A stretch of 64,000 bases of DNA, from contig NZ_CP011340.1 of the NCBI RefSeq assembly GCF_001278075.1, forward strand, positions 5,887,501 through 5,951,500, given 5' to 3'. A program made the translations under genes and the position numbers. Below the pieces are notes generated by a model, which did not search any database, had not been told where the DNA came from, and saw only the letters and a list, made by a program, of their open reading frames with translations. This stretch comes from Streptomyces pristinaespiralis (GTDB lineage: Bacteria; Actinomycetota; Actinomycetes; Streptomycetales; Streptomycetaceae). Shown here in pieces: positions 1 to 7,179 of the stretch. Position 1 is the first letter of the stretch; every line of letters begins with the position of its first letter.

Positions 1-1144
1 CGTCCGACTCCTGCTCCTCGGCGTCCAGCAGCTCGAAGATCCGCTCGGCGGACGCGACGCCCGACTGCACCAGGTTCGCCATCGACGCGACCTGGGTCAG
101 CGGCATCGAGAACTGCCGCGAGTACTGGATGAACGCCTGCACATCACCGATCGACAGCGAACCGGACGCGACCCGCAGTCCGCCGACGACCGCCACCAGT
201 ACGTAGTTCAGGTTGGAGATGAAGAACATCAGCGGCTGCATCATGCCGCTGTTGAACTGCGCCTTGAACCCGGCCTCGTACAGCGCCTCGTTCTGCTCGG
301 CGAAGCCCTGCGCCGACTCCTCCTGGCGGCCGAAGACCTTCACCAGCGAGTGGCCGGTGTACATCTCCTCGATATGGGCGTTGAGCGCGCCCGTCGACTT
401 CCACTGCGCCACGAACTGCGGCTGCGACCGCTTGCCGACCTTCGCCGCCACGAAGACGGACACGGGCACCGTCACCAAGGCGACCAGCGCCAGCAGCGGC
501 GAGATCCAGAACATCATCGCCAGCACACCGATGATGGTGAGCAGCGAGTTGATCATCTGACCCATCGTCTGCTGCAGGGTCTGCGAGATGTTGTCGATGT
601 CGTTGGTGGCCCGGCTGAGCACCTCGCCGCGCTTGGCCCGGTCGAAGTACGACAGCGGCAGCCGCGACAGCTTCGCCTGCACGTCCTCGCGCATCCGGTA
701 CACGGTGCGGTTGATGACGGTGATCGACAGCCGTGTCGCCACCAGCATCGTCAGCCCGGCGGCGACGAACACCGCCAGGGCCAGCAGCAGGACCTCGCCG
801 ACGGCGTTGAAGTCGATGCCCTCGCCCGGGACGAAGTCCACACCGGAGAGCATGTCCGCGAGGCCGTCGTCGCCGCTTCGCCGCATGCCCTCCAGGGCCT
901 GTTCCTTGGAGGTGCCCTCCGGCATCTGCCGGCCGACGATCCCGGCGAAGATCAGGTCGGTCGCCCGGCCGAGGATCTTCGGCCCGACCACCGCGAAGGC
1001 GACGCTCAGCACCCCGGCCGCGAGCATCACCCACAGCGTCGCCCGCTCGGGCGCGAGCTGCCGCAGCAGCCGCTTGCCCGAGCCCTTGAAGTCCATCGAT
1101 CGCTCGACGGGACCCGTCATCATCCGTCCACCCGGCCCGCTCAT
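1..1144 (-). CDS. ABC exporter, fused permease/ATPase, second subunit (partial, 3' end outside window)
   Basis: The first 381 residues are in the window; the rest lies beyond base 1. They form an N-terminal cytoplasmic stretch and a type IV exporter membrane domain (about residues 30-350), with the coupling-helix context SRATNDIDNISQ near residue 180. The nucleotide-binding domain is missing only because the window ends. The ATG overlaps the stop of the upstream ABC gene by ATGA, so the two are translationally coupled and probably form a heterodimeric exporter. Known: such pairs export drugs, lipids or peptides across the plasma membrane. The substrate cannot be told from sequence. By analogy with other heterodimers this subunit should carry the complete catalytic site, which cannot be checked here. 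Confidence 0.9.
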   Translation of the reverse strand, partial: MSGPGGRMMTGPVERSMDFKGSGKRLLRQLAPERATLWVMLAAGVLSVAFAVVGPKILGRATDLIFAGIVGRQMPEGTSKEQALEGMRRSGDDGLADMLSGVDFVPGEGIDFNAVGEVLLLALAVFVAAGLTMLVATRLSITVINRTVYRMREDVQAKLSRLPLSYFDRAKRGEVLSRATNDIDNISQTLQQTMGQMINSLLTIIGVLAMMFWISPLLALVALVTVPVSVFVAAKVGKRSQPQFVAQWKSTGALNAHIEEMYTGHSLVKVFGRQEESAQGFAEQNEALYEAGFKAQFNSGMMQPLMFFISNLNYVLVAVVGGLRVASGSLSIGDVQAFIQYSRQFSMPLTQVASMANLVQSGVASAERIFELLDAEEQESD

Positions 1145-2925
1145 GCGGCTTCAGCCTCCGTCAGCTGCGAGAGCACGATCTCTCGGTACGTCTCATTGCC
1201 CTCCATCAGCTCGTGATGGCTGCCCGCCCCCACGACCCGGCCCTCGTCGAGGACCACGATCCGGTCCGCGTCACGGATCGTCGACACCCGCTGGGCGACG
1301 ATCACGACCGTCGCCCCCGACGTCTCGCGGGCGAGCGCCTCGCGCAGCGCCGCGTCCGTGGCGTAGTCGAGTGCCGAGAACGAATCGTCGAAAAGATAGA
1401 TCTCCGGCCGCTGCACCAGGGTCCTCGCGATCGCGAGCCGCTGGCGCTGTCCGCCGGACACGTTCGTGCCGCCCTGGGCGATGGGGGCGTTGAGCCCGCC
1501 CTCCAGCCCGCGCACGAAGTCGGCCGCCTGCGCCGTCTCGAGCGCCTGCCACAGTTCCTCGTCGCTCGCGTCGGGCTTCCCGTAGCGGAGGTTGGTCGCC
1601 ACGGTCCCGGAGAAGAGGTACGGCTTCTGCGGCACGAGCCCCACGGTCCTCGCCATCAGCGCCGGCTCGAGCTCCCGCACGTCGACCCCGTCGACGAGGA
1701 CCTCGCCGCCCGTGACGTCGAACAGTCGCGGCACCAGGCCGAGCAGGGTCGACTTGCCGCTGCCCGTGGAGCCGATGATCGCGGTCGTCTCGCCCGGGCG
1801 TGCCACCAGGTCGATGCCCCGCAGCACCGGCTCCTCGGCCCCCGGGTAGCGGAAGTCGACGCCCCGCACCTCCAGCCGGCCTCGGCCGCGCAGCTCCGTC
1901 ACCGGTGCGAGCGGCGGCACCACGCTCGAGTCGGTGTCCAGCACCTCCTGGATGCGCTCGGCACACACCTCGGCGCGCGGCACCATCATGAACATGAAGG
2001 TGGCCATCATCACGGCCATGACGATCTGCATCAGGTAGGCGAGGAACGCGGTCAGCGCGCCGATCTGGATGGCCCCGCTGTCGATGCGCTGCGCGCCGAA
2101 CCAGACGACGGCGACCGAGGAGACGTTCACGACCGTCATCACGGTCGGGAACATCAGCGCCATCAGCCGGCCGGTGGACATCGAAACGTCGGTCAGCTCC
2201 TGGTTCGCCCCGCGGAAGCGCCCCTTCTCGTACTCGTCCCGTACGAAGGCCCGGATCACGCGGTTGCCGGTGATCTGCTCGCGCAGCACCCGGTTCACGG
2301 TGTCGAGCCGCTCCTGCATGGTGCGGAACAGCGGCCGCATCCTCTTCACGATCAGCGAGACGCAGATGCCGAGCACCGGCACGACCGCGAGCAGCACCGC
2401 CGACAGCGGCACGTCCTGGCCGAGCGCCATCACGATGCCGCCGACGCACATGATCGGCGCCGACACCATCAGGGTGAACGCCATCAGCACCAGCATCTGG
2501 ACCTGCTGGACGTCGTTGGTGGTGCGGGTGATGAGCGACGGCGCCCCGAAGTGGCCGACCTCGCGGGCGGAGAAGCTCTGCACCCGGCCGAAGATGTCGG
2601 CACGGACGTCGCGGCCGAGCGCGGCCGCCGTCCGCGCCCCGTAGAACACGGCCCCGATGTTGCAGAGCACCTGGACGACGCTGACGCCGATCATCAGGGC
2701 GCCGAGGGCCAGGATGTAGCCGGTGTCGCCCTTGACGACACCGTTGTCAATGATGTCCGCGTTCAGGGTGGGCAGATAGAGGGTGGCGCTGGTCTGCAGC
2801 AGTTGCAGCGCCACCAGGAGGCCAATGGGTTTCTTGTACGGACGGAGATAGGTCCGCAGCAGTCGTATCAGCACGCGCTGTCTCTCGGGCTCGGCAAGAT
2901 CGGGGGTCACCCCATCTTCCGACAC
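1141..2925 (-). CDS. ABC exporter, fused permease/ATPase, degenerate-site subunit
   Basis: 594 residues. The transmembrane domain spans about residues 30-325 and the nucleotide-binding domain 350-590. Visible motifs are Walker A GSTGSGKST (385-393, Lys391), signature VSGGQ (489-493), Walker B ending in Asp513 and a D-loop SALD. Two catalytic positions deviate: the residue after Walker B is Asp514 instead of Glu, and the switch-loop His is Gln545 (VAQRVSTI). Known: this Asp/Gln combination marks the degenerate-site NBD of heterodimeric exporters such as TM287/288. It lies immediately upstream of, and overlaps by 4 bp, a second half-transporter, which fits the heterodimer reading. The start ATG follows FGGY-kinase sequence with a 65 bp gap, so a separate promoter is possible. 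Substrate unknown. Confidence 0.93.
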   Translation of the reverse strand: MSEDGVTPDLAEPERQRVLIRLLRTYLRPYKKPIGLLVALQLLQTSATLYLPTLNADIIDNGVVKGDTGYILALGALMIGVSVVQVLCNIGAVFYGARTAAALGRDVRADIFGRVQSFSAREVGHFGAPSLITRTTNDVQQVQMLVLMAFTLMVSAPIMCVGGIVMALGQDVPLSAVLLAVVPVLGICVSLIVKRMRPLFRTMQERLDTVNRVLREQITGNRVIRAFVRDEYEKGRFRGANQELTDVSMSTGRLMALMFPTVMTVVNVSSVAVVWFGAQRIDSGAIQIGALTAFLAYLMQIVMAVMMATFMFMMVPRAEVCAERIQEVLDTDSSVVPPLAPVTELRGRGRLEVRGVDFRYPGAEEPVLRGIDLVARPGETTAIIGSTGSGKSTLLGLVPRLFDVTGGEVLVDGVDVRELEPALMARTVGLVPQKPYLFSGTVATNLRYGKPDASDEELWQALETAQAADFVRGLEGGLNAPIAQGGTNVSGGQRQRLAIARTLVQRPEIYLFDDSFSALDYATDAALREALARETSGATVVIVAQRVSTIRDADRIVVLDEGRVVGAGSHHELMEGNETYREIVLSQLTEAEAA

Positions 2926-2990
2926 CGGGTCGGCAAAACCGCAAGGGTTTTCCCCAAGCGCCGGTCAAGAACAGCTTGTACGACCGCGCG

Positions 2991-4436
2991 TCACGACGTG
3001 GCGTCGAACGCCCCCGGGTGGATCTGGTCCCGCGTCGCGCCGTACTGCTGCCGCACCGCCTGTCCGACCGCCAGCTCCTCGCCCGGCTCGAACACCTGCG
3101 CCGCCGCGCCCTGCCAGGCCGGCGGAGCCTGCGGCGACAGGGTGCCCTGCGCGGCGCCCAGCGCCCACGCGGCCTGCCGGGCCGCGCCCAGCGCCGCGTA
3201 GTCGGCCGGCTGCGGCACGACGACCTGCGCGCCGAAGATCGCCGGTGCGAGCGCCTGTACGGCGGGCAGCTCGGCGGCCGCCCCCAGCAGGAACACCCGG
3301 CGCACCTCCACGCCCCGGCGGCGCAGCACGTCCATGGCGTCGGCCAGCGAGCAGAGCATGCCCTCGAACGAGGCCCGCGCCAGGTGCTCGGGCTTCATCG
3401 ACTCGCGCCGCAGTCCGGTCAGCGTGCCCGCGGTGTGCGGCAGCTGCGGTGTCCGCTCGCCCTCCAGATACGGCAGCAGCACCAGCCCGGACGAGCCGGG
3501 CGTCGACTTCATCGCCAGCGCCGAGAGCTCGGAGAGGTCGGTGACGCCGAGCAGTTCGGCGCTGCCGCGCAGCGCCCGTACGGCGTTGAGGGTGTGCACG
3601 ACCGGCAGGTGCATCCCGGTCGCGTCGGCGAACGAGGTGATCGTCCCGGTCGGGTCGGGCAGCGCCTCGTGGTGCACGGCCATCACGGAACCGGACGCCC
3701 CCAGCGACACCACGGCGTCGCCGACGGCCACCCCGAGCCCGAAGGCCGCCGCCATCGTCTCGCCGGTGCCCGCCGAGATCAGCAGCCCTTCCGGGGTGGT
3801 GCCCGCGGCTTCCGCGGGGCCGAGCACCTCGGGCAGCGCGCACTGCTGCCCGAGCGCCAGCTCGACCAGATCGGTGCGGTAGGCCCCCGTGCCGGCCGAC
3901 CAGTAGCCGGTGCCGGACGCGCCGCCGCGGTCGGTGGTCCTGCGGGCCGGCCGGCCCAGCAGCTGCCACACCAGCCAGTCGTGCGGCTGCATCACGGCGG
4001 CGACGCGTCGTGCCGCGTCCGGCTCCGCGCGGGCGAGCCAGCGGAGCTTCGCCACCGGCTGCCCGGACTGCGGCACCGAACCGACGGCTTCCGCCCAGGC
4101 CTGCCGACCGCCGAGGGCGTCGATGAGATCCGCGGCGGCGGCCTGCGCCCGCTTGTCGTTGCCGAGCAGGGCGGGGCGCACCGGAGCGCCCTGGGCGTCC
4201 AGCGTGATCAGGCCGTGCTGTTGCGCGGAGACCCCGATGGCCTGGACGCCCTCGAGCAGGCCGCCGGTGGCCGCCTCGCCGAGCGAGAGCAGCCACGCCT
4301 GCGGATCGATGTCGGTGGCCTTGGGTTCCACGGGGTGCGGCGCACACCCCTGACGCAGCACGGCTCCCGTGTCCGCGTCGCAGACGACGATGCGCGTGAA
4401 CCCAGACGAACTGTCCAACCCGGCGACTATCCCCAT
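2991..4436 (-). CDS. FGGY-family carbohydrate kinase (xylulokinase-like)
   Basis: 481 residues, the usual FGGY kinase length, with two ribonuclease-H-like domains. The N-terminal phosphate loop is GLDSSSGFTR, the sugar-contacting SAQQHGLITLD lies near residues 70-80, a second-domain loop GGASGTGYW near 171-179, and the ATP-binding GASGSVMA near 245. By family these phosphorylate ketoses or polyols with ATP in the cytoplasm. The closest type appears to be xylulokinase. At the position where xylulokinases have a catalytic Asp in a GDNA-like motif, this protein has Glu226 (AGTGETMAAA), so substrate or activity may differ. No isomerase or sugar transporter adjoins it. The start ATG lacks a clear ribosome site but begins exactly at the conserved N-terminal strand. 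Confidence 0.82.
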   Translation of the reverse strand: MGIVAGLDSSSGFTRIVVCDADTGAVLRQGCAPHPVEPKATDIDPQAWLLSLGEAATGGLLEGVQAIGVSAQQHGLITLDAQGAPVRPALLGNDKRAQAAAADLIDALGGRQAWAEAVGSVPQSGQPVAKLRWLARAEPDAARRVAAVMQPHDWLVWQLLGRPARRTTDRGGASGTGYWSAGTGAYRTDLVELALGQQCALPEVLGPAEAAGTTPEGLLISAGTGETMAAAFGLGVAVGDAVVSLGASGSVMAVHHEALPDPTGTITSFADATGMHLPVVHTLNAVRALRGSAELLGVTDLSELSALAMKSTPGSSGLVLLPYLEGERTPQLPHTAGTLTGLRRESMKPEHLARASFEGMLCSLADAMDVLRRRGVEVRRVFLLGAAAELPAVQALAPAIFGAQVVVPQPADYAALGAARQAAWALGAAQGTLSPQAPPAWQGAAAQVFEPGEELAVGQAVRQQYGATRDQIHPGAFDATS

Positions 4437-4486
4437 GTCCGGAATTCTGCCGTACGCGGGAGGTGTCCGGCGTCACGCCCGCCGCG

Positions 4487-4506
4487 GGCGGCCGGGACCG
4501 GCCGCC
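4487..4506 (-). terminator. Stem-loop after the YtxH-like gene
   Basis: Inverted repeat GGCGGCCGG / CCGGCCGCC with a 2-base centre (effectively an 8 bp stem and 4-base loop). It lies directly downstream of the stop of the minus-strand YtxH-like gene. There is no T-run, as is common for Streptomyces terminators. Confidence 0.5.
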
Positions 4507-4806
4507 TCAGGTGTTGGTCGTTCCCCAGTCGTCCTCGGCGCCCCCGCCCCGCTCCCGGAGCGCCCGCACCCGGTCGGACACCGAGTCGGGCACGCGGTCA
4601 CCGACCTTGTCGCTGACCGCGTGGAAGGCCTTGCCCGCCGCCTCGCGGCCGTTGTGGGCGGCGGACTCGGCGGCGTTGCGGACCGCCGGGTTCTGCGAGA
4701 TCTGTCGCGCGGACTTCTTGAGCTGCTCGTAGCGCTCGCGCCCGGCCCGTGTCCCGAGCACGAAGCCGATGGCCAGTCCCGCGACGAACGTGAGCTTGTA
4801 CCGCAT
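4507..4806 (-). CDS. YtxH-like small membrane protein
   Basis: 99 residues starting MRYKLTFVAGLAIGFVLGTRAG. One N-terminal transmembrane segment covers about residues 5-20, followed by the GTRAGRERYEQLKKSARQI helix typical of YtxH-domain proteins and a long charged amphipathic helix, with an acidic tail. The start was chosen at this Met because the hydrophobic segment begins there and AAGGG sits about 10 bases upstream. An in-frame upstream Met would add 23 Arg-rich residues of no family character. Role unknown; related proteins are general-stress or envelope-associated. It stands alone between the sugar kinase and the tRNA genes. Confidence 0.75.
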   Translation of the reverse strand: MRYKLTFVAGLAIGFVLGTRAGRERYEQLKKSARQISQNPAVRNAAESAAHNGREAAGKAFHAVSDKVGDRVPDSVSDRVRALRERGGGAEDDWGTTNT

Positions 4807-4979
4807 GGGTGACACCCTTCCGTTGCGTCGGTGCTGCCCGCCTACCCGTCGGGACCTGTGATCACCCGGCGCCATACCGATTGGCGGAGCACCCCCCTGG
4901 TTGCGCTAATGTATGTGTCGCAGCGAGCGCACGCCCCCTGGGACGCCCCGGGTAGGTACGTTCGGTGCACACGCAGCAA

Positions 4980-5052
4980 TCCCCTGTAGCTCAATTGGCA
5001 GAGCAGCCGGCTGTTAACCGGCAGGTTACTGGTTCGAGTCCAGTCGGGGGAG
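4980..5052 (+). tRNA. tRNA-Asn (GTT)
   Basis: 73-nt cloverleaf. The acceptor stem TCCCCTG pairs with CGGGGGA (one T-G pair), the anticodon stem GCCGG/CCGGC is perfect, and the anticodon GTT is at 5013-5015. The T-arm is ACTGG-TTCGAGT-CCAGT and the discriminator base G5052. CCA is not encoded. It is followed after 5 bases by a second copy. Confidence 0.97.
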
Positions 5053-5057
5053 CGCGA

Positions 5058-5130
5058 TCCCCTGTAGCTCAATTGGCAGAGCATTCGGCTGTTAACCGGA
5101 GGGTTGCTGGTTCGAGTCCAGCCGGGGGAG
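5058..5130 (+). tRNA. tRNA-Asn (GTT), second tandem copy
   Basis: 73 nt, nearly identical to the copy just upstream. The differences cluster in the anticodon stem (TTCGG/CCGGA, containing a T-G pair) and in the T-stem (GCTGG/CCAGC). The anticodon GTT is at 5091-5093. With 5 bases between the copies they are certainly co-transcribed and end at the hairpin that follows. Confidence 0.97.
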
Positions 5131-5141
5131 CAGATGGGAAG

Positions 5142-5164
5142 AGGGCCCCTCGGGGGCCCTTTTT
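5142..5164 (+). terminator. Rho-independent terminator of the tRNA-Asn pair
   Basis: Perfect 8 bp stem AGGGCCCC / GGGGCCCT with a TCG loop, followed by TTTT. It begins 12 bases after the second tRNA-Asn. This is one of the few hairpins in the window with a true T-run. Confidence 0.85.
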
Positions 5165-5243
5165 CATGTGTGCGCGGGAGCCCGGACAGGGCGTTCGGTG
5201 TGTTCCCGGCAACATTCCGGAACCGCGTGGGCCGCAGCGAAGT

Positions 5244-5275
5244 CCTCATGGTCGAGCGTTGTCGACCATGCGAGG
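5244..5275. other. Long hairpin upstream of the CAT tRNA
   Basis: CATGGTCGA at 5247-5255 pairs perfectly with TCGACCATG at 5262-5270. An outer CCTC/GAGG pair (5244-5247 and 5272-5275) can extend it with a small bulge. It ends 66 bases before the tRNA gene and just upstream of a TATGCT that resembles a -10 box (5296-5301). Function is unknown; it could be an operator or an attenuator-like structure. Confidence 0.4.
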
Positions 5276-5341
5276 CAGGAGATCGTATGACCGGCTATGC
5301 TGCGGCAGACGGCGCGCACAAATGTGCGCGACGCGCCGTTA

Positions 5342-5415
5342 GGGGCGGTAGCTCAGCCGGTTAGAGCAGCGGACTCATAATCCGTCGGCCGTGGGTTCGA
5401 GTCCCACCCGCCCCA
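5342..5415 (+). tRNA. tRNA with CAT anticodon (elongator Met, or Ile2)
   Basis: 74-nt cloverleaf. The acceptor GGGGCGG pairs with CCGCCCC, the anticodon stem GCGGA pairs with TCCGT (one G-T pair), and the anticodon CAT is at 5376-5378. The T-arm is GTGGG-TTCGAGT-CCCAC and the discriminator A5415. It lacks initiator-tRNA features: there is no 1-72 mismatch and the anticodon stem lacks three G-C pairs. A CAT anticodon is shared by elongator tRNA-Met and lysidine-modified tRNA-Ile2, and the sequence alone does not settle which. Confidence 0.92.
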
Positions 5416-5488
5416 CCCAAGGAAGGTAAGGGGAAACGTCTCCCCTCCTCGTGAGGCGCGCGACATCCCGTCCGGATCCGCGGCGAGT

Positions 5489-6169
5489 TCACTCTCCCGG
5501 CCCCTCGAGCCCCTCGATCAGAGTGGTGAGCTCGTCCAGTGTCCACGCCTCGGCGGCTCCTGGGCACCGGGACAGATAGCGGGCCACGGCGGCCGGCTCC
5601 CAGGTGCCGTCGCCGCACAGGCCGTGGGCCAGGTGCAGCAGATACGGGGCCGAGGGCTTGTTCCAGGTCACCTCCGGCAGCCGCCAGGGTGCGGTGAACG
5701 TGAGCACCGGGATGCCCTCGAGGTGGCCGAGGAGCATCAGCGTCTCGTACCGGCCGGGGCCGAGCGCGGCTCTGCCCTCGGTGAGCACCGCTGCCAGGTC
5801 GAGGTCCTTGCCGGGGACTTCGTACATCTCCTGCGCGGCGATGTCGGAGAACTGCTGTGCGGTGACGAGGTGGGCGCGGCCCCAGACGACGCCGACGGTG
5901 GCGGGGTCGTAGAAGGCCCGGCCGCCCTGCCACACGGGCGACTCCGTCGCGAAGTACAGCGTTCCCGGGAACTCGACCGGTGAGGAGCGCACCGGCGGGC
6001 GCCGGTCGCGGCAGCCCGGGTAGCTCCGTGCGGCGCCGGGGGGCCGGCCGCCGGTGAGGTAGTACCGCAGCCGGTCGGTGTCCATGTTCGAGCCGTACGA
6101 CGCGTACCAGATGTGCTCTCCGGGCGTCGGTGCTGCCGGCGCGGTCGCGAGGCGGTGGACGGTGGTCAC
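5489..6169 (-). CDS. Gamma-glutamylcyclotransferase-fold protein
   Basis: 226 residues. The first strand and loop WYASYGSNMDTDRLRYYL (near residues 20-37) is the YGSN nucleotide/gamma-glutamyl pocket signature of the GGCT superfamily. A glycine-rich GVVWGRAHLV strand in the middle of the protein and a C-terminal helical extension follow. Similar Streptomyces proteins are often labelled histone deacetylase, which the sequence does not support. The start was placed at GTG 6169 because GGAG lies about 10 bases upstream; the open frame continues further but with non-coding composition. Substrate unknown. Confidence 0.75.
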   Translation of the reverse strand: MTTVHRLATAPAAPTPGEHIWYASYGSNMDTDRLRYYLTGGRPPGAARSYPGCRDRRPPVRSSPVEFPGTLYFATESPVWQGGRAFYDPATVGVVWGRAHLVTAQQFSDIAAQEMYEVPGKDLDLAAVLTEGRAALGPGRYETLMLLGHLEGIPVLTFTAPWRLPEVTWNKPSAPYLLHLAHGLCGDGTWEPAAVARYLSRCPGAAEAWTLDELTTLIEGLEGPGE

Positions 6170-6263
6170 GGACGACTCCGCTGACGTGGGTCTGGGTGGT
6201 TCCAGGCTACGGGCTGGTGTGCGGCCGGGGCGGCCGCACACACTCGCCGGCCGAGGCCTGCGG

Positions 6264-6680
6264 TCAGCCCTGGCTCTCGTTGATGTTGACCATCCAGGAG
6301 ATGCCGAACCTGTCGACGCACATGCCGAACGTGTCGCCCCACATCTGCTTCTCGAGAGGGACGTTGACCGTGCCGTCGGCGGAGAGCTTCTCCCAGTAGC
6401 CGCGGAGTTCACCGGCGTCCTCGCCGCTCAGGCTGATCGAGAAGTTGTTGCCGGGCTTGTGCTCCATCCCGGGCGGGGTGTCGGCTCCCATCAGCGTGAA
6501 GCCGCGGTCCGTCTCGAGCATGCCGTGCATGATCTTGTCGGCGTCGCTCGGAGAGGTCTCGCCGCCGATGTCGGCGTAGGTGTTCAGCCGCAGGTTTCCG
6601 CCGAGGACGTTCTTGTAGAACTCCATGGCCTCGCGCGCGTTGCCGGCGAAGCTGATGTACGGGTTGAGGCGAGATGACAC
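6264..6680 (-). CDS. VOC-superfamily protein (PhnB/glyoxalase-like)
   Basis: 138 residues of the PhnB-like (COG2764) type. The N-terminal strand is LNPYISFAGNAREAMEFYKN, the central part carries NTYADIGG and HGMLETDRG, and the C-terminal strand pair GDTFGMCVDRFGISWMVNI closes the vicinal-oxygen-chelate fold. It is a complete single-domain member likely to act as a homodimer. The start is GTG 6680 with AAAAGGAG 6 bases upstream. Neighbouring genes give no pathway context, and metal-binding residues are not obvious, so enzyme activity is uncertain. Confidence 0.8.
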   Translation of the reverse strand: MSSRLNPYISFAGNAREAMEFYKNVLGGNLRLNTYADIGGETSPSDADKIMHGMLETDRGFTLMGADTPPGMEHKPGNNFSISLSGEDAGELRGYWEKLSADGTVNVPLEKQMWGDTFGMCVDRFGISWMVNINESQG

Positions 6681-7179
6681 TGGACGCTCCTTTTGTGGGG
6701 CAGGTCGGTTCTCGCAGGGTAATTGCCCCGGTACTGCTTTTTGCCGTCACACGCGGTGCGGCGGCCGTGGGGGCGCGACCGGCTGATCCGTGCGCCCGTG
6801 TCGCCGTAAGCCGCGCGGCGGTCGCGGACGCCGCTGGACGTGATTGCGGCTTCCGTCAACCACGGCCGTCGGAATGCTTCTCCATTGTTGTACTTACTCG
6901 AGTTCCAGAAAGCGGTGTCCGTGCCCGAAACTTGTCTTGACCGGCGCGTTGTGAATGGTCGGGGTTCCGGAACTCTTGTTAGTGGCAGGCCAGTTGTGTA
7001 AGGGTGAGCCCTCTCACACCCGAACAGGACTGCTCGGATCAACCGTTCGAATTCCATTGCGGTGGCCAACTCCAAAAGAGCGTCGAGCCGCCCCGCTCGA
7101 AGGTATGTACCAATCGGTGCACTTCTTTCGGCCCCACACAGCAACCCCCCACCGCATTGCCATGGATGGAAAGACGTCA
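6681..7179. other. 500-base gap without a convincing gene
   Basis: This stretch lies between divergently read genes and must hold both promoters. The part from about 6860 to 7180 is visibly richer in A/T than its surroundings. Open frames cross it, but none has both a ribosome site and Streptomyces codon bias. No strong hairpin or repeat was seen beyond a weak GTGAG/CTCAC pair near 7003-7016. Confidence 0.5.

Noticed and set aside
4842..5249. Minus-strand open frame of 135 codons across the tRNA-Asn genes
   Set aside because: It is the translated complement of the tRNA pair (repeats of WTRTSN and VNSR); a known annotation artefact.
6674..6940. Possible 88-codon plus-strand gene in the 6.7-6.9 kb gap
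   Set aside because: No ribosome site, poor codon bias and overlap with the VOC gene start.
6997..7020. Hairpin/attenuator near the 5' region of the lectin-fusion gene
   Set aside because: The stem is only 5 bp (GTGAG/CTCAC) and could occur by chance.
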